A stretch of 64,000 nucleotides of DNA, from NCBI GenBank assembly GCA_023213395.1, contig CM041465.1, positions 128,099,741-128,163,740 on the forward strand. Direction: 5' to 3'. This document shows positions 1 to 11,000 of the stretch, piece by piece (the first letter of the stretch is position 1; each line of letters opens with the position of its first letter). Made by a program: the position numbers and the translations under genes. A model generated the notes under the pieces. It searched no databases. It had not been told where the DNA came from and worked only from the letters and a program-made list of their open reading frames with translations. This DNA comes from Cycas panzhihuaensis (Eukaryota > Cycadophyta).

Positions 1-345
1 ACTAACCATTTAAGATTCAATGTCCTATAAGTCATCCAATAGGATATAAAGTGATATTCAGATAGACATACTTCTCCCTCCCATCCTCTAAGGTTCCACA
101 GAATTGCCAAGCTACTTGAGCCCTTCTACCCATCCATATTAATCATATCAGCTCCTCTCTAGACTTTGTTCTTAATATTATCTCTATTAGCTACTTCTAA
201 TTTAGTTTCTTGGAGTAACAGGATATACAGATCTAGTTTAGCTCAAAAACCTCTAACCATTCTATATTTAAATGCGGTATTTATATCCCAAATATTCTAG
301 GAGGTAAGTTTTATAATTACACTACCTCCTTCTCCCTCAGGTCTC
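1..345 (-). pseudogene. LINE ORF2 start, endonuclease domain (broken, runs off window)
   Basis: Reading the minus strand, the first part matches the start of plant L1-type LINE ORF2, which opens with an APE-like endonuclease that nicks the target for target-primed reverse transcription. I see a degraded 'N-hydrophobic-W...K.R.V..F' opening near 270-310, followed by an 'LYILLLQETKLE' segment near 185-225. The latter is the family's QET motif, holding a catalytic Glu. Several in-frame stops break the frame. The rest of ORF2, including reverse transcriptase, would lie before base 1. It directly follows the ORF1 remnant in the same direction, as in an intact LINE. The family call is fairly sure; the exact start is not. 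Confidence 0.7.
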
Positions 346-1672
346 TTTATCTTTTATTTCTTAACCTAGGGCTAAGCCCTCCTCCATCCCTTAAAGTTCT
401 ATGACTACCTTGGTCTATATGTGAGGCTGCCTCCCTTCTGCACAACAACCTTAGAAGGGGCCTACCAACCCTCCTTTCAATCCCAAAATCTGAGCCTTTG
501 GCATATTCTAGGTACTTAGATTCCTCTTAGTTCCCTTTGTCTCTAATTTTCCAAACCCTCTCAAGTCTACCTTGCTCCTCCCATCTATCTATAGAGGTTG
601 GATCTTTATTTTGGGGAGTGGCCTTCTCCTCTATTTGGGTCTCCTTATCCTTCTTGGCAAGTTTAATCTCTTCCATTTGAGTATAATGATGGGTTGGAAT
701 AGGACTCATCCTATCCCTTTCCCTCCCTTCTTCCTCCCCCTCTTTGAGGGTATCCTCCTCATCTAAGTCAAGCTCCTTTTTAGCATCTATTTAATCTTCT
801 TTTATCCTCTTCCTCTCATCAGGATCTCGTAGATGGCCATCTTACTTATCAATGTTCTCACCCAAATCACCCTCATGAGCCGCCTTAGACTCCTTCTTTG
901 ATTCTCCAGGTTAGTTTTGAGAGAGGTGACCTAGACACTTACAAGTTATATATATAATATTTTCAAGTTCATACATCAAATTTTAGACTCTGCTTCATTC
1001 TTCTCCCTCAATTTTCATTTGGTTGGGGAGAGGTCTATCTAATCTGGCCTAAGTACAAAATCTTGCATTCACTAGCCTGTTCTTGTTCTTAGTGATTGAA
1101 TCCACTATTAGAAGAGGATCAATAACCTTGACTATCCTTTTTATGGCATCCAAGTCCTAAGCTTATAATGACAAGCCAAGGAGTTAAACCCAAAGAGGGA
1201 TTTGCTTAATATATCCCTCAGCCAGATCGAAATCTAAATGTTATTTCTTTATGAGGGCTGCTTTCCTCCCTATCATCTAGGGCGATTTGAATAGGATGCT
1301 TATCATGTCTTCTTTATACATGAATTTAAAAAGTATGAATCCCTTTAGGAGTGCTATGACCTCCATCATCCCTTTGAGTTTCTATCTTTGGCCCACATAT
1401 TTCCTGATAGGGTCCACTCCAGGTCTGGATCCTAAGAAGCACCCTACTAAGCAATTCTCCTAGTACCTCTCCATGTGATCAGACAATATCTTTGGGATAG
1501 TTATTCTGATCATATCCTCATTCATATTGGGGTTTATGTCAAAGGATTCTCCTTCTTTTCCATTTTTCAAGGCATCTAGATATAATTTTTCTTTGTTTAG
1601 ATTATGGATCTAGTTAGGGTTTTGAGTTTGTTTGTGATACTAGTCCTAACTAGATTCTTGACTATTATCCAT
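346..1672 (-). pseudogene. LINE ORF1 (DUF4283 plus zinc knuckle), broken
   Basis: This is a degraded ORF1 of a plant LINE, the nucleic-acid-binding protein that packages the element RNA. A start codon fits at 1672. Reading down the minus strand, a DUF4283-like region spans about 1500-1000, with recognisable pieces such as 'DPIRKYVGQR', 'LLKGFILFKFMYKEDM' and 'KNRLVNARFC'. Then comes a zinc-knuckle remnant, 'TCKCLGHLSQN', at 912-946 (CX2CX4H, last Cys lost). A charged tail at 527-709 is rich in Lys and Glu. Stops and shifts occur throughout, including at former Trp and Gln codons. It is followed by the ORF2 start in the same direction, which supports the assignment. Confidence 0.75.
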
Positions 1673-2251
1673 ATTTGAAAAGCCTAAAATTTCCTCCATT
1701 ATAAAAATACTTTAGGTAATAAATTTAACATACTACTAAGGTCAAAATAAAATTCCTCACTAAACAAAGCATGAAAACCTCCTCTTTTCTCCATACACCT
1801 CTAGGAGACATGATTCCTCAAGCTTCCTTCTAAAAAGACTTCTTGGCGGTGTGCCTCATAGATTCCGCTCATAAGTAAGCATTCAATAGGGCCTGCTTCT
1901 CATTACCCTACCATAGGGATGCCTACTTCCTCACACCCATCATAAAGCTTTCCTCAACTTCAAGGCTAGCACAAGGACCATCCGGTGACCTAGGACAGTG
2001 TCCTCTTCTCTGTTGGAGCCACACTGCCCCCCTCCGTGAGCCTCCTTGATACCCATTGTCCATGGCTTATAGGCAATCTCCCTTTGTACATTTGGGCCTA
2101 GTCTACATCCTAGTCAGGGCCTGACTGCACCCTTATGCCCATTGAGGAGACCTTCATCTCTAGTAAGATAATCTAGAGGTCTTAGTGCTGGTTGTTGCCA
2201 CCACTGAGCAAAATCCTAACAGAGCTTTCTTCATATGATCCACTATAACTA
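1673..2251 (-). other. LINE 5' leader or unassigned flank
   Basis: No gene is seen. The stretch is more GC-rich than its neighbours (especially 1840-2200) and sits immediately upstream of LINE ORF1 on the minus strand, so it is most simply the LINE 5' untranslated region. It stops exactly where the copia LTR begins at 2252. No internal promoter motif could be identified with confidence. Confidence 0.4.
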
Positions 2252-2680
2252 TGTTAGATATGGAAAATATTTTCATCTCATGTTTTTAGATGATTATTAT
2301 TATATATCTTGATTGGTTATACCGCCATCTTATTTATAAGCTCTTGTTCTATTTAGAATGAGCCATGTTGTTTTAATCTAAAGAAATACTTTGATCCTAT
2401 ATAAAAATAAAATTAACAAAAAATAATAATGTATAAATTAAAAAAAGAATAAACAAACACTAAGATCATAATGGTATCCTTAAGGTACCTTAACTTGGGT
2501 TTAGACCATATGAACATTATTGCAACAATATGTTAATATAATACAATGAGTGTGTATTTATAATGCACGATTTCACTATGCATGAGACACACCATAAAAT
2601 ATCTATATCATAATAAAATTAATTACAAAAATATGTATTATAACTTTGTCTCATAAAGCAAGAACTAAGTTATTCTAACA
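2252..2680 (-). repeat. 3' LTR of deletion-derived copia (copy 1)
   Basis: The 429-bp repeat has ends tgttag...ttctaaca on the plus strand. Immediately inside it (2681 on) lies ctcccctata, the complement of a polypurine tract, as expected next to a minus-strand 3' LTR. A second copy is at 19253-19677 with the same polypurine neighbour. The matching 5' LTR is not in this window. Confidence 0.8.
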
Positions 2681-4015
2681 CTCCCCTATAATGCATGTTT
2701 AAGACATAGATATTGCATTCAATTTATAATTCTTAATCTTTAGAAACATCTTTAAAATTATATTTGAAACTTAGTCTTCAATTTGATCTTCAACTTGCCT
2801 TTGTTGTATCAACACTTGAATGTAAAAATGAAGTTTGATCTTGATATACTTCATTGTTCTTTGTAAAACTAAGTTCTTCATCATCTATATAATATCTTGA
2901 TTATCATATTGAGTCTCTATAAGTTCATTCTAATTTTGATATAGATATTATAGTATCTCTCTGAAATAAACTATTTCATGAACTTCTACTTTATCTTCTT
3001 TGTATTTTTATTTAGATTTATCATTTAAAATAACTTGAGATTCTAAATGATGAACCTAAATTAAAATATTATCATTCTTTTATCAAAATTTAGATTAAGA
3101 ATACCTCTTAGATCAAGGCTAATTATCATAATCTATTTACCTTCATCAACTTATAGATTCATCTTATTATTTAAATAATCATAGTCATCTTTCAAAAGTT
3201 GTATACTCAAATTTAAATCAATATTTAAAGTAAAAATTTCATTTGAATTTAGATCATTAATAACATTAATAGATATAACTAAATTTTATTTATATTTAAC
3301 TTTAAATATATCTCCTTTTAGGTAACAACGATATTTATAAAAATGAACAAAGAAACTTCATCATCTTGAATTACTTAATCACAATAATTAGTAGATTCTT
3401 TACATCCAATTATAGTAATAGGTTTATCACACTCAACATACTCAATAATAATAGTCCCATCAATGGTCTCATTAGTTTCAATAATGTATTCAACTATAGT
3501 ATCTTCATAATTAGTAGTAAATTCGTCAAAGATGTTTTAAACCTTGTTCTTCTTTTATTGACATACCTTTTCTTCATAAATTTTAGATCTTTAGCATACA
3601 AGGACTTTTACATTTTCTTGAGAATTACTTATAATATTACCTTAAGACTTTGGTCTTCTAAAATGAATAAATAGGATGATATGTTCATCAACCTTTTCAA
3701 ACTTATTTTTTGTCTTAAAAAATTGTTGCCTTTCTTTGAATGACTTGACATCTGAAGCATAAATAGATTTTAACATATCTCATACTTCTTTTAAAGTAGC
3801 AACATGATGTATATAAGTGTATATATTCCTTTCCAAAGTAGAGAAGATGTAATTATATGCTTCAACATCTTTCTCTAAAAGTTTTATCAATTTCTAGTCT
3901 TGATTAGGTGTTAATTCACTTTTAGGATAAATTGGTTTTGGAGCTTGTATCCTTTAGTAATAGTATCTCATAATTGTTTAACTTCCAAAATAGGTTTTAT
4001 TCTTCTTAACCATAT
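2681..4015 (-). pseudogene. Copia derivative: gag joined to RNase H tail, no PR/INT/RT (copy 1)
   Basis: Reading the minus strand from 4015, the frame starts inside a copia gag. A 'LKSIYASDVKSFKERQQ' segment lies near 3700-3780. It continues into an acidic, Glu/Asp/Ile-rich stretch (about 3674-3000) and ends in an RNase H tail near 2790-2900 with the 'KHIKI..H' motif seen in copia elements. Protease, integrase and reverse transcriptase are missing although about 1.3 kb of continuous element is present. The same arrangement is found at 19678-21049, so the deletion predates both copies. It would depend on other elements' enzymes. The right end is cut where a plus-strand copia begins. Confidence 0.65.
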
Positions 4016-4640
4016 AAAATGATTTACTTAACTCATACCAGGCTTGATATTACTTATGCTATTGAATTGGTATCTCATTATATACAGAGTCTCCAAGAAC
4101 CTCATTACATTACTGTAAAGAGAATTCTAGAGTATATTAAGGGAATATTTAATCTTGGCCTTGAATACCTTCATGGTGGAGAGGCAAACTTACATGGGAT
4201 ATATCGATGTAGATTCAGTTAAAATTACAAAAGATAGAAAATCAACTGTAAGATTCATTTTTCGTATTGACAATGGGTTTGTATCATGGTAATCCAAAAA
4301 ATAATCCACAATTGCATTGTCTTCTACACAAGTTAAGTATCAAGAACTAAGCGTAAGTGTAAGGGAAGCTATATGATTATAAGGACTTTTAGAGACTCTT
4401 GGAATATCTTTTAGTACACCTATTATATACATTAATAATTATAGTACTATTTGACTTTTAAAGAATCTAAAATATCATGCATATATGAAGCACATTGAGA
4501 TTTAACACCACTACATCCATGGACATATTAGATCAGGGAAGTCGTAGGTTGAATTTTATCCAAATAAAGAATAACTAATAAATGTATTTACCAAAGCTCT
4601 AAATAAAAACAACTTCCTCAAGATTTGTACAAATTTATAG
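4016..4640 (+). pseudogene. Copia pol tail: end of RT and RNase H (5' truncated)
   Basis: The plus strand encodes the end of a copia pol. It opens at 4019 with 'MIYLTHTRLDITYAIELVSH', the RT-RNase H connection, then 'NLGLEYLHGG', 'RKSTVRF'-like and 'TIALSSTQ'-like RNase H pieces. It ends near 4620 in a degraded 'FTKAL..NNFLKICTNL', the usual last residues of copia pol. Frameshifts occur near 4200 and stops replace Trp and Gln. The upstream gag-PR-INT-RT is absent. The closest relative in the window is the minus-strand element at 56570-59390, with near-matching protein pieces and a similar LTR. Confidence 0.75.
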
Positions 4641-4650
4641 TAAGAGGAGA

Positions 4651-4975
4651 TATTAGAATGGTATCTTATCCATTTAACCTAACTAATATTACTGTGGCTA
4701 ATATATGTGCAAACATTGTCATGGTATAATAATATATTATAATTTATTATTAAATGGGTTGATAGACGTAATACATATGTAATATGTAAGGCACTTATGG
4801 ATCTATTTAAAGGGATCTAAAGTTCATTATACTTTACACTTTTATATCAATGCAATCCATATTTTTTATAGGGAATTTTTACCACAAGGTTTTTCATGTC
4901 AATTCTAAATTATGTGCATGTTTATTTCATGCTTATTGTATACATAAATGATCTATTTATCTATGATTTCTAACA
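4651..4975 (+). repeat. 3' LTR of truncated plus-strand copia
   Basis: The LTR runs from tattagaatgg (decayed TGTTAGAA) to tttctaaca (325 bp). A purine-rich taagaggaga tract (4641-4650) abuts its start. Sequence in its first 60 and last 150 bases resembles the reverse complement of 56570-56879, the LTR of the right-hand copia. It ends exactly where homology to gypsy pol in block B begins. Confidence 0.7.
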
Positions 4976-5530
4976 AATATTATACACATTCTCTAAGTTC
5001 CATCCTTTTAGGGCACCTAAACTATTAATAATCTATAAGAAGATGCATTGAGTCTAATATAACCTTTGCTCATTAGATTTTAGATCTATTTCTTGCTTTC
5101 TACATCCAGTATCAATGTTTTATATAATAAAGTGTTTGGTATAGAAAATCTTGGTAGCAACTTGATGTTATATAAAATACATCTTTTATGAGATAACCTT
5201 ATATGTTCCTTGAAGAAATTTCCATATCTTATTAATAAATTATTCAATTCCCCTTACAACTACTCTATTTTGATGGTAATAATAAAGGATCCCTTTTCAA
5301 CCTTCTTATCTTCGTTTATTAGCTTAATTACTAATAAAACGTTTTTGTCATTTACACCAAGTGCTTGGCTCATTTTGTAGATATGAGTGACATTGATGTA
5401 GGTATTTTAAACCATTGATTGAGTAGTCTTTACAATCTTTAATAAGTCTATATTAGTTTAATCTCCTTCAATAAATACAATCATTATACTAAAGGCATAG
5501 ATTTCCACATATAACTCATAAATATCATAA
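4976..5530 (-). pseudogene. Ty3/gypsy pol fragment: start of reverse transcriptase
   Basis: The minus strand carries the N-terminal edge of a gypsy reverse transcriptase. Pieces 'FSIPNTLLYKT', 'SKGYIRLNASSY' and 'KDGT*RMCI' match the family's conserved '..KGYIR.S.SP...P.LLV.KKDG.WRMC' block, with a stop in place of the Trp. It ends at 4976, cut by the copia LTR, so the RT core is missing. The same sequence continues into the full RT core in block B (24496-25112 and leftward), showing what was lost here. Upstream, about 5200-5500, are weak matches to the segment between protease and RT. Confidence 0.7.
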
Positions 5531-5634
5531 TATAATATAACAATAATATAATCTATTTCATATATGGAATCATGATATAATCTATTTCATTGATGTATAA
5601 GGATGAGATGGTGAACTTGAATTAGCACTATCTA

Positions 5635-6012
5635 TAATGGTTTTCACATCCATTATCTATAGTTTTATAAGGATATAAAATGAAATGCCAAAGAAATAGA
5701 AAGGAAGCCAAAGGAAAGCTAAGCAATTGAGGTATTCTTTAATGAAGAATGTGAATTTGGTAATTGGTAATTGATTAACCTTTGCATAAAGAAATAGGCA
5801 CTATTTATTCAAAAAGAGGGCACAATCCTTCATATTTACCTCTATTAAACACCATGGCATTATCATTAACCATAATGCTAATGCACTTATTAATCATTAT
5901 ATAGACTATTGATTTTGGTGTTCTCTTAAACATAGTGCTATACATATATGATGGTATTACAACTAACCTTAACTTGACTAGTATCACTTATTTGCTTTGT
6001 AGGTATAAGACA
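5635..6012 (-). repeat. 3' LTR of small LTR element (block A)
   Basis: The plus-strand sequence begins tataatgg (expected TGTAATGG) and ends tataagaca (expected GTGAGACA). It is alignable over its full length to 7889-8278, 25113-25474 and 40096-40458, and in reverse orientation to 15531-16396. Confidence 0.7.
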
Positions 6013-7870
6013 TGTTGTATTCCCTTCACCTTTAAGATATAGTTATAATAAAGCATTAATAGAAATGTAGAAGATACATATTACCACCACCTATTGCTAC
6101 TGGGACTTACAAGGTCGATGCTTCATCCTTGTGCCAAAATATAGAAACTATTATTATACATACTAATAAAGGAAATTGATATTGCTTATACATTGGTGGA
6201 TTTCTTGCCTTAAGAATTTTACTTTGATATTACATCAACATATATTAGTTATGAAAAATAAGATGGGCTTGTAGGGGAGAAGGACCGGTATTGTCATGAA
6301 AGATTTATCTTGATTCTTATATTCATTCTGAAGAGGACCTTTATTTAATGTGGGTAATAATATAGGATGCTATTAGTAAAATACAAGCCTCAAGGTCTTC
6401 AATAATAATGAATAAAATATGAGATATGATTGTCTTTCTTTCCTCTCCCGAGGGAGCCTTTAAGTTATAAAGATAATCACTAGGATGTTCTTACTTCGAA
6501 TAGAAATTTCATCTTTAATATGTTGTTAAAGTTAGAATGAAGTCATTATGTCCACTACATGAGGCCATCTTCCAAATGCATATGAACCTCTATGATCTTG
6601 TCATGCTTATTCTTGAATTTGACTTCTTAGAAAAATACTAATAGGGTTACATTCTACACATTAAAATTAATAAAACCATGAATACTAAAGCAAAATGTTT
6701 TTCTTTTATCCTTCTTTTTAACTTAACAAAATAAATCAAGTACTATAACTACAAGATTAATGGCTTACTAGCCAATATCTGAACAACCTCAAAATTAAGC
6801 TTAATAATTTCAAAAATATAATATTAGTCATCCTAATATTCTAAGGCCCAATTTTAAACTTTAAAATTAAGTACAAAATAGCTCTAAAAGGGATCATATA
6901 ATAGCTCAAATCAAAACTTAATAGAATGTAGATTCTAATGGTTTAAACATATTTAAATTATGACACCATATGAAAGAGTTATGGCAAAAGATGTATAAGT
7001 ATATACTAAAACTTTAAGATGGCTTTTTAATGTAGGTTTTAACCCCTTCTCAAAGTAAACCTATTCATTTTATGTTATGCATGTGACCACCTATTAATTG
7101 TTAGGAGGACTAAATAGACTTTAGAAACTTATACAATTGAATGTAATTAATCTCAACATTAGAAAAAATAAAATTTCTCCAAAAAAATTGTTCATATCAT
7201 AGTGCAGACTTCTTGATAGTAGTTGCAATGATTTTAGTAAGATAAAGGGAAAATTTGAAGCAAAATGAGTAATCAAAGAGCTAATCTAATAAGATAAGTA
7301 TCTACAATTAGACCAATACTATGTATGCATTAGGGATTAGCAAAGCTCACAAAATGTAATGAAAGTATCACAAAAGCTTTTAGATAATGCATAAGCTACT
7401 ATAACTATGGAGAGGGTTGTAGATATCATGCAAAATGTCAAAGTGTATGCAAGGGGTCATTGAATGCTAAATCTATCCATAGATGAATTAGGAGGATTGT
7501 GAAGATCTATTCAGTAGCAAAACCTTTAGAAGATGATCACCCAAATCACGATTGAACCTTAAGAACAATATCGCAACTCTTTGTGTTAAAATTCTTCCTT
7601 ATTTTAAACCATGTAGACATTAAATGGCCATAACAGACTCATCAATACTATAGGTAGCCAAAACACATCAAAAGATTGCATTAAGATAAAAAGATAAGAT
7701 AATGGATAAGTTGTACCGTCCTCTTGAGATGATAAAGCTTTCTAGATTAAATGTTGAAAGAAACATTAATTCCCAAAAATATGTTTAGGACCTACAACAA
7801 GTGAGAAACCATGATGGATTTTTTCAAGAGTTGTTGATGGTGAGAAGTTGAAACATAAAGTATAGGTTCA
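6013..7870 (-). other. Internal region of small LTR element, noncoding
   Basis: No protein family is recognised and no reading frame of useful length stays open on either strand. It is collinear with 25475-26765 plus 39729-40080 in block B. The high similarity between the two copies reflects shared ancestry, not visible coding constraint. Confidence 0.5.
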
Positions 7871-7884
7871 AGCTAAGATCACCA
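7871..7884 (-). other. Primer-binding-site-like sequence
   Basis: The minus strand reads TGGTGATCTTAGCT next to the LTR end, resembling the initiator tRNA-Met site TGGTATCAGAGC with changes. Block B has the same sequence near 40070-40083, so the variant was already present in the ancestor. Confidence 0.4.
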
Positions 7885-7888
7885 AAAC

Positions 7889-8278
7889 TAATTCCACTTG
7901 TAATGGTTCTTGCATATGTTGCTTATAGTTCTATAAGGATATGAAATGAAAAGCCAAACAAATAAAAAGGATGTTAAAGCAAAGTTAAGCAATTGAGTTA
8001 TTCTTTAATAAAGGATATGAATTTGGCAATTAATAATCAATTAACCTTTACACAAAGAAGGAGGTAGTATTTATGCAAAAAGAGTGTATAACCTTTTAAA
8101 TTTGCCTTCACTAGATGCTGTGCCACTATTATTAACCTTACTGCTAATGCATTTATTAATCATTATGTAGACTATTAGTCTTTATGCATTTTTAAACATA
8201 TTGCTATACACACATGATGCTACTACAACTAACCTTAGTCTAACTAATTTCATATATTTACTATATAATTGTGAGACA
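7889..8278 (-). repeat. 5' LTR of small LTR element (block A)
   Basis: Plus-strand TGTAATGG begins at 7899 (similarity to the other copies extends back to about 7889), and the repeat ends GTGAGACA at 8278. It is the best preserved copy of the family in block A. Confidence 0.7.
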
Positions 8279-9470
8279 TACTTCAATAACATTGTTGGTT
8301 CATGTTTTTGCCATCTAAATCTTTTATGATATCATCACTTGGAATATTTTTATTTCAAGCATAAACATTAATGGCTATAGATAATGCATATGATCATATA
8401 AATAATAAATATGCTATTCTTAAATTACATCTATCTTTCTGATTTTGGGCCTCACCCTAAATTAAGTATGATTTTTCTCTCACATATTAAATATATATAA
8501 ATTACTTATCATTTATATTTTGCTAGATTTGATTGCTTATACTTGCTTGTCATTTTATCTTACGTTATATTTTGACTAAACATTTGTTTCTCTATATTGC
8601 ATCCCTGCTTGTCGATGGTGGAAATGAAATCCGTTCCTCTATAATAACTCATGTTATAGAGGCACAACTTTGGAGACTAAATCAACACTTGTGATGTGAT
8701 TTCTATGATACATCTAATTTGAAAAATCTCAATGTTTCTTTATAAATAAAAACGACTCGCTAAGTTGGTTTGAGAAATAGGTTGGTAAATGGTTAAGTCT
8801 AATTAAGTGTTTAGATTTTTCCAAATTCGTTTCCACTTTAATATATCATCGAAATCCAAATAGATGTGAAATTGGGTCTCAATAAAATTCACAAAAGATG
8901 CTCTATGTAAAACATACAAAATCTCTTTGCATCTAGCACATTGTAAACTACCACTAATGTCTAAATGGAATCCTATGTCTACTATTCACTATCCTAGCAC
9001 CTTTTAAATGCCTCATACATATCCCTAATTAAGCTATTAATGAGTTATTTGTGGAATAGCCTCTATGAGAAAAACAATGGTAAGAGTGGCTTGGATTGTA
9101 GGTTATCTTCCCAAAAAAGAGGGGTGGTGGAAGGGATATGTTGCAGGTCATCGATCTCAAAACTCAATACAAATGAATATCCAAATTATTTATGGGCAAT
9201 CACTCACATCCCACTACCACGTTTGGATGATATTATCACACATTAAAAGGCTATAAATCCGTTTAGTTACCAACTCTTGAACATCCATATCATCCTCACT
9301 AAGAGACCACCTAGCCACCGGTCGTATCCTCTTTAAGCAAAGTTTGAAAGAATTCAGCGTAATCGGAAGATCCGCATGAGGCTGGGTATAACATTAATTT
9401 GTAGTAATAAGAAATGAACCGTCATATCCACTCATCAGTTGTGTGATATTAACAGATGATTTATTTGTTG
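8279..9470. other. Unassigned sequence shared by blocks A and B
   Basis: Collinear with 40459-41658. No known domain is seen. Short open stretches at 9040-9256 exist in two plus-strand frames but are not preserved as the same frame in block B, so they are not called as genes. AT-rich up to about 9040, then GC rises toward the ORF at 9471. Confidence 0.4.
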
Positions 9471-9833
9471 TTAGCAAATGGGGAGGATAGAACCCTTTGT
9501 ATAGGACATATTAACATGAAGACGGCGACCGCGTTGCATGCGTTCAAGGTTGAAATGTTTGCTGAAAATAGGACATCCTCCATATGGGAACCTCTGTAAG
9601 CTCCTCCTCTCTTCATCTACCCTAATCGGAGGGTTTCTAATGGATTTTGGTCTTTCGCGATTTCTGGCGGTGTTGTTGTTGTATTCCTGTATTGCACGCT
9701 GGAGCTGTATGGCTCTACTCTGGACCACATCTATTACAATTCTTCTGTCCCCTGAAATTTTCTGTCTGGTTACTCTAATTTCTTCAACCTCGTCTGCCAT
9801 TCGTCCACGTCCTATTTGTTTGCCGCCAGACAT
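9471..9833 (-). CDS. Unrecognised 120-residue ORF in a duplicated promoter-ORF segment
   Basis: I do not recognise this protein. It starts MSGGKQIGRGRMADEVEE and is basic, with many Arg; its middle (IVIDVVQSRAIQLQ, residues about 33-46) looks helical. The tail 'RFPYGGCPIF' is followed by a Cys stop-proximal end that may be read-through past a former exon. No signal peptide or membrane segment is seen. GC content is clearly higher than in the flanks, and a TATA-like box lies 102 bases upstream of the ATG. Block B holds a homologous but broken copy (41659-42000). This looks like a host gene 5' end (promoter, leader, first exon) carried inside a repeat, but a repeat-encoded protein is also possible. 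Confidence 0.45.
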   Translation of the reverse strand: MSGGKQIGRGRMADEVEEIRVTRQKISGDRRIVIDVVQSRAIQLQRAIQEYNNNTARNRERPKSIRNPPIRVDEERRSLQRFPYGGCPIFSKHFNLERMQRGRRLHVNMSYTKGSILPIC

Positions 9834-9934
9834 TATATTTTTCCTGCTTTCTCACTTTCTGTATTCCCAACAATTAATTAATAATATACAATCACGTCTC
9901 TCGTACTATTTCACTATTCCACCTCTCGCATTTG

Positions 9935-9942
9935 TATTTATA
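9935..9942 (-). promoter_or_regulatory. TATA-like box upstream of the 120-residue ORF
   Basis: The minus strand reads TATAAATA, about 102 bases before the ATG at 9833, a normal plant spacing for a TATA box plus short leader. The same box is conserved at 42071-42078 in block B. Confidence 0.45.
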
Positions 9943-11000
9943 TTCTTACGTTACCTGTCGTAGAAAACGTCGTCTGGATCACAGAGCGTCGTATTCTTCC
10001 ATATCGTTTTGAGCGTTAATCAAATGCAGACAATTAATGCGTATCAAGGAATAAAGTAAGGTAGTCAGCTCTTTATCCGGCGTGACAGAGATCTCTTTTG
10101 TTCTTTTTTTTGTGGTATAGTCGAGATCGCTAATCGCTAATGGGTTTGCTTGCAATTCTGCGCATCCAAAATATCCTAAGCGGGGGTCGATACTTCGCTT
10201 AATATCTTCCCTCTACATACAACCACCGAGTGTCTTTCCTGGTTAACGTAACATACCAAGGTGACGACGAAAGAGAGGCCATGTTCCAAGCCTCATGTCC
10301 CACATGAGAAGGGAGCACAAACTACAATTAGGACCACCATTATGAAGCGTCCAATGATCCATCTTACAAATAGAATCTAGCACACAAGGGATGCTACATC
10401 AAACACCATTAGACCTTTCTTACTTTTCCATTATGTACATGTCCCATGTAGCTGTAGGGAGAGGCTCCCTTAGGAACAAAAGAAATTACCAAAAAATTGA
10501 ATGATCTTACCATAATTGAACTTAAGATGATGTATTAATCTGCCTTGAAGTAACCCTTGTAGTGATAAAGATGTATCAATCTGTAGTGATAAAGATGTAT
10601 TAATTTATAAAACAGAAATAAATTTGTTGTCACAAATAACTATGCTTCATTTGGATTCCATAAAGAATCCATTGTAGTGATAAAGATGTATTAACTATCA
10701 GCAAGGGATGTCCAAATTTTTATAATTTTGCCTTTTGCAAAATATTGCTATGATTGCTAAAATGGCAATCTAATGAGATTCTAATTGCTTGTTTGTTAAG
10801 TTGAAGATATGAGTATTTACAAAGTGATAATCCAATATCTTCAAGATATGAGTATCTACAAAAATATAGTCTAATAATTATCTTCCTTATGGAAGAGATA
10901 TACCTTGAATTTTACTTTTTGTTTTGACTAACTCTAGAGGAGACCCATGTCCATAAATTTCTAGGACATAAAGGTAATGTGCAAGGGTAAGCTTCTCTTA
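9943..11000. other. Upstream (promoter-side) sequence of the ORF and unassigned flank
   Basis: From 9943 to about 10260 the sequence keeps the raised GC content of the ORF segment and is alignable to 42079-42370. It may be the captured promoter. From about 10260 onward it is AT-rich again with no gene seen. Confidence 0.35.
10559..10697 (+). repeat. Three copies of a 23-base word
   Basis: The word gtagtgataaagatgtatta (with small changes) occurs at about 10559, 10582 and 10675. Block B has it once (near 42661), so the extra copies arose in A or were lost from B. Confidence 0.6.

Larger units (their letters stand above)
5617..8278 (-). mobile_element. Small LTR element without pol (block A copy)
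   Basis: Two direct copies of a roughly 380-bp LTR (5635-6012 and 7889-8278) flank about 1.9 kb with no recognisable pol. On the minus strand the LTRs begin TGTCT and end near CATTACA. A purine-rich run ending aaggtgaagggaatacaaca stands just before the LTR at 6012, and a tRNA-primer-site-like tggtgatcttagct follows the LTR at 7884. This fits a minus-strand nonautonomous element of about 2.65 kb. Target-site copies are not clean (aactt left, tactt right is the best fit). The same element is in block B (25113-40458) with a 13-kb insertion. Confidence 0.6.

Noticed and set aside
572-766. 64-codon plus-strand frame rich in Leu and Ile
   Set aside because: It is the complement of the charged tail of LINE ORF1 and has no independent support.
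3366-3674. 102-codon plus-strand frame
   Set aside because: Complement of the acidic middle of the copia derivative; the equivalent frame at 20335-20556 is shorter and not conserved.
9538-9963. 141-codon plus-strand frame overlapping the 120-residue ORF
   Set aside because: It lies antisense to an ORF that has a start codon, TATA-like box and leader on the minus strand, and its copy in block B is not open.
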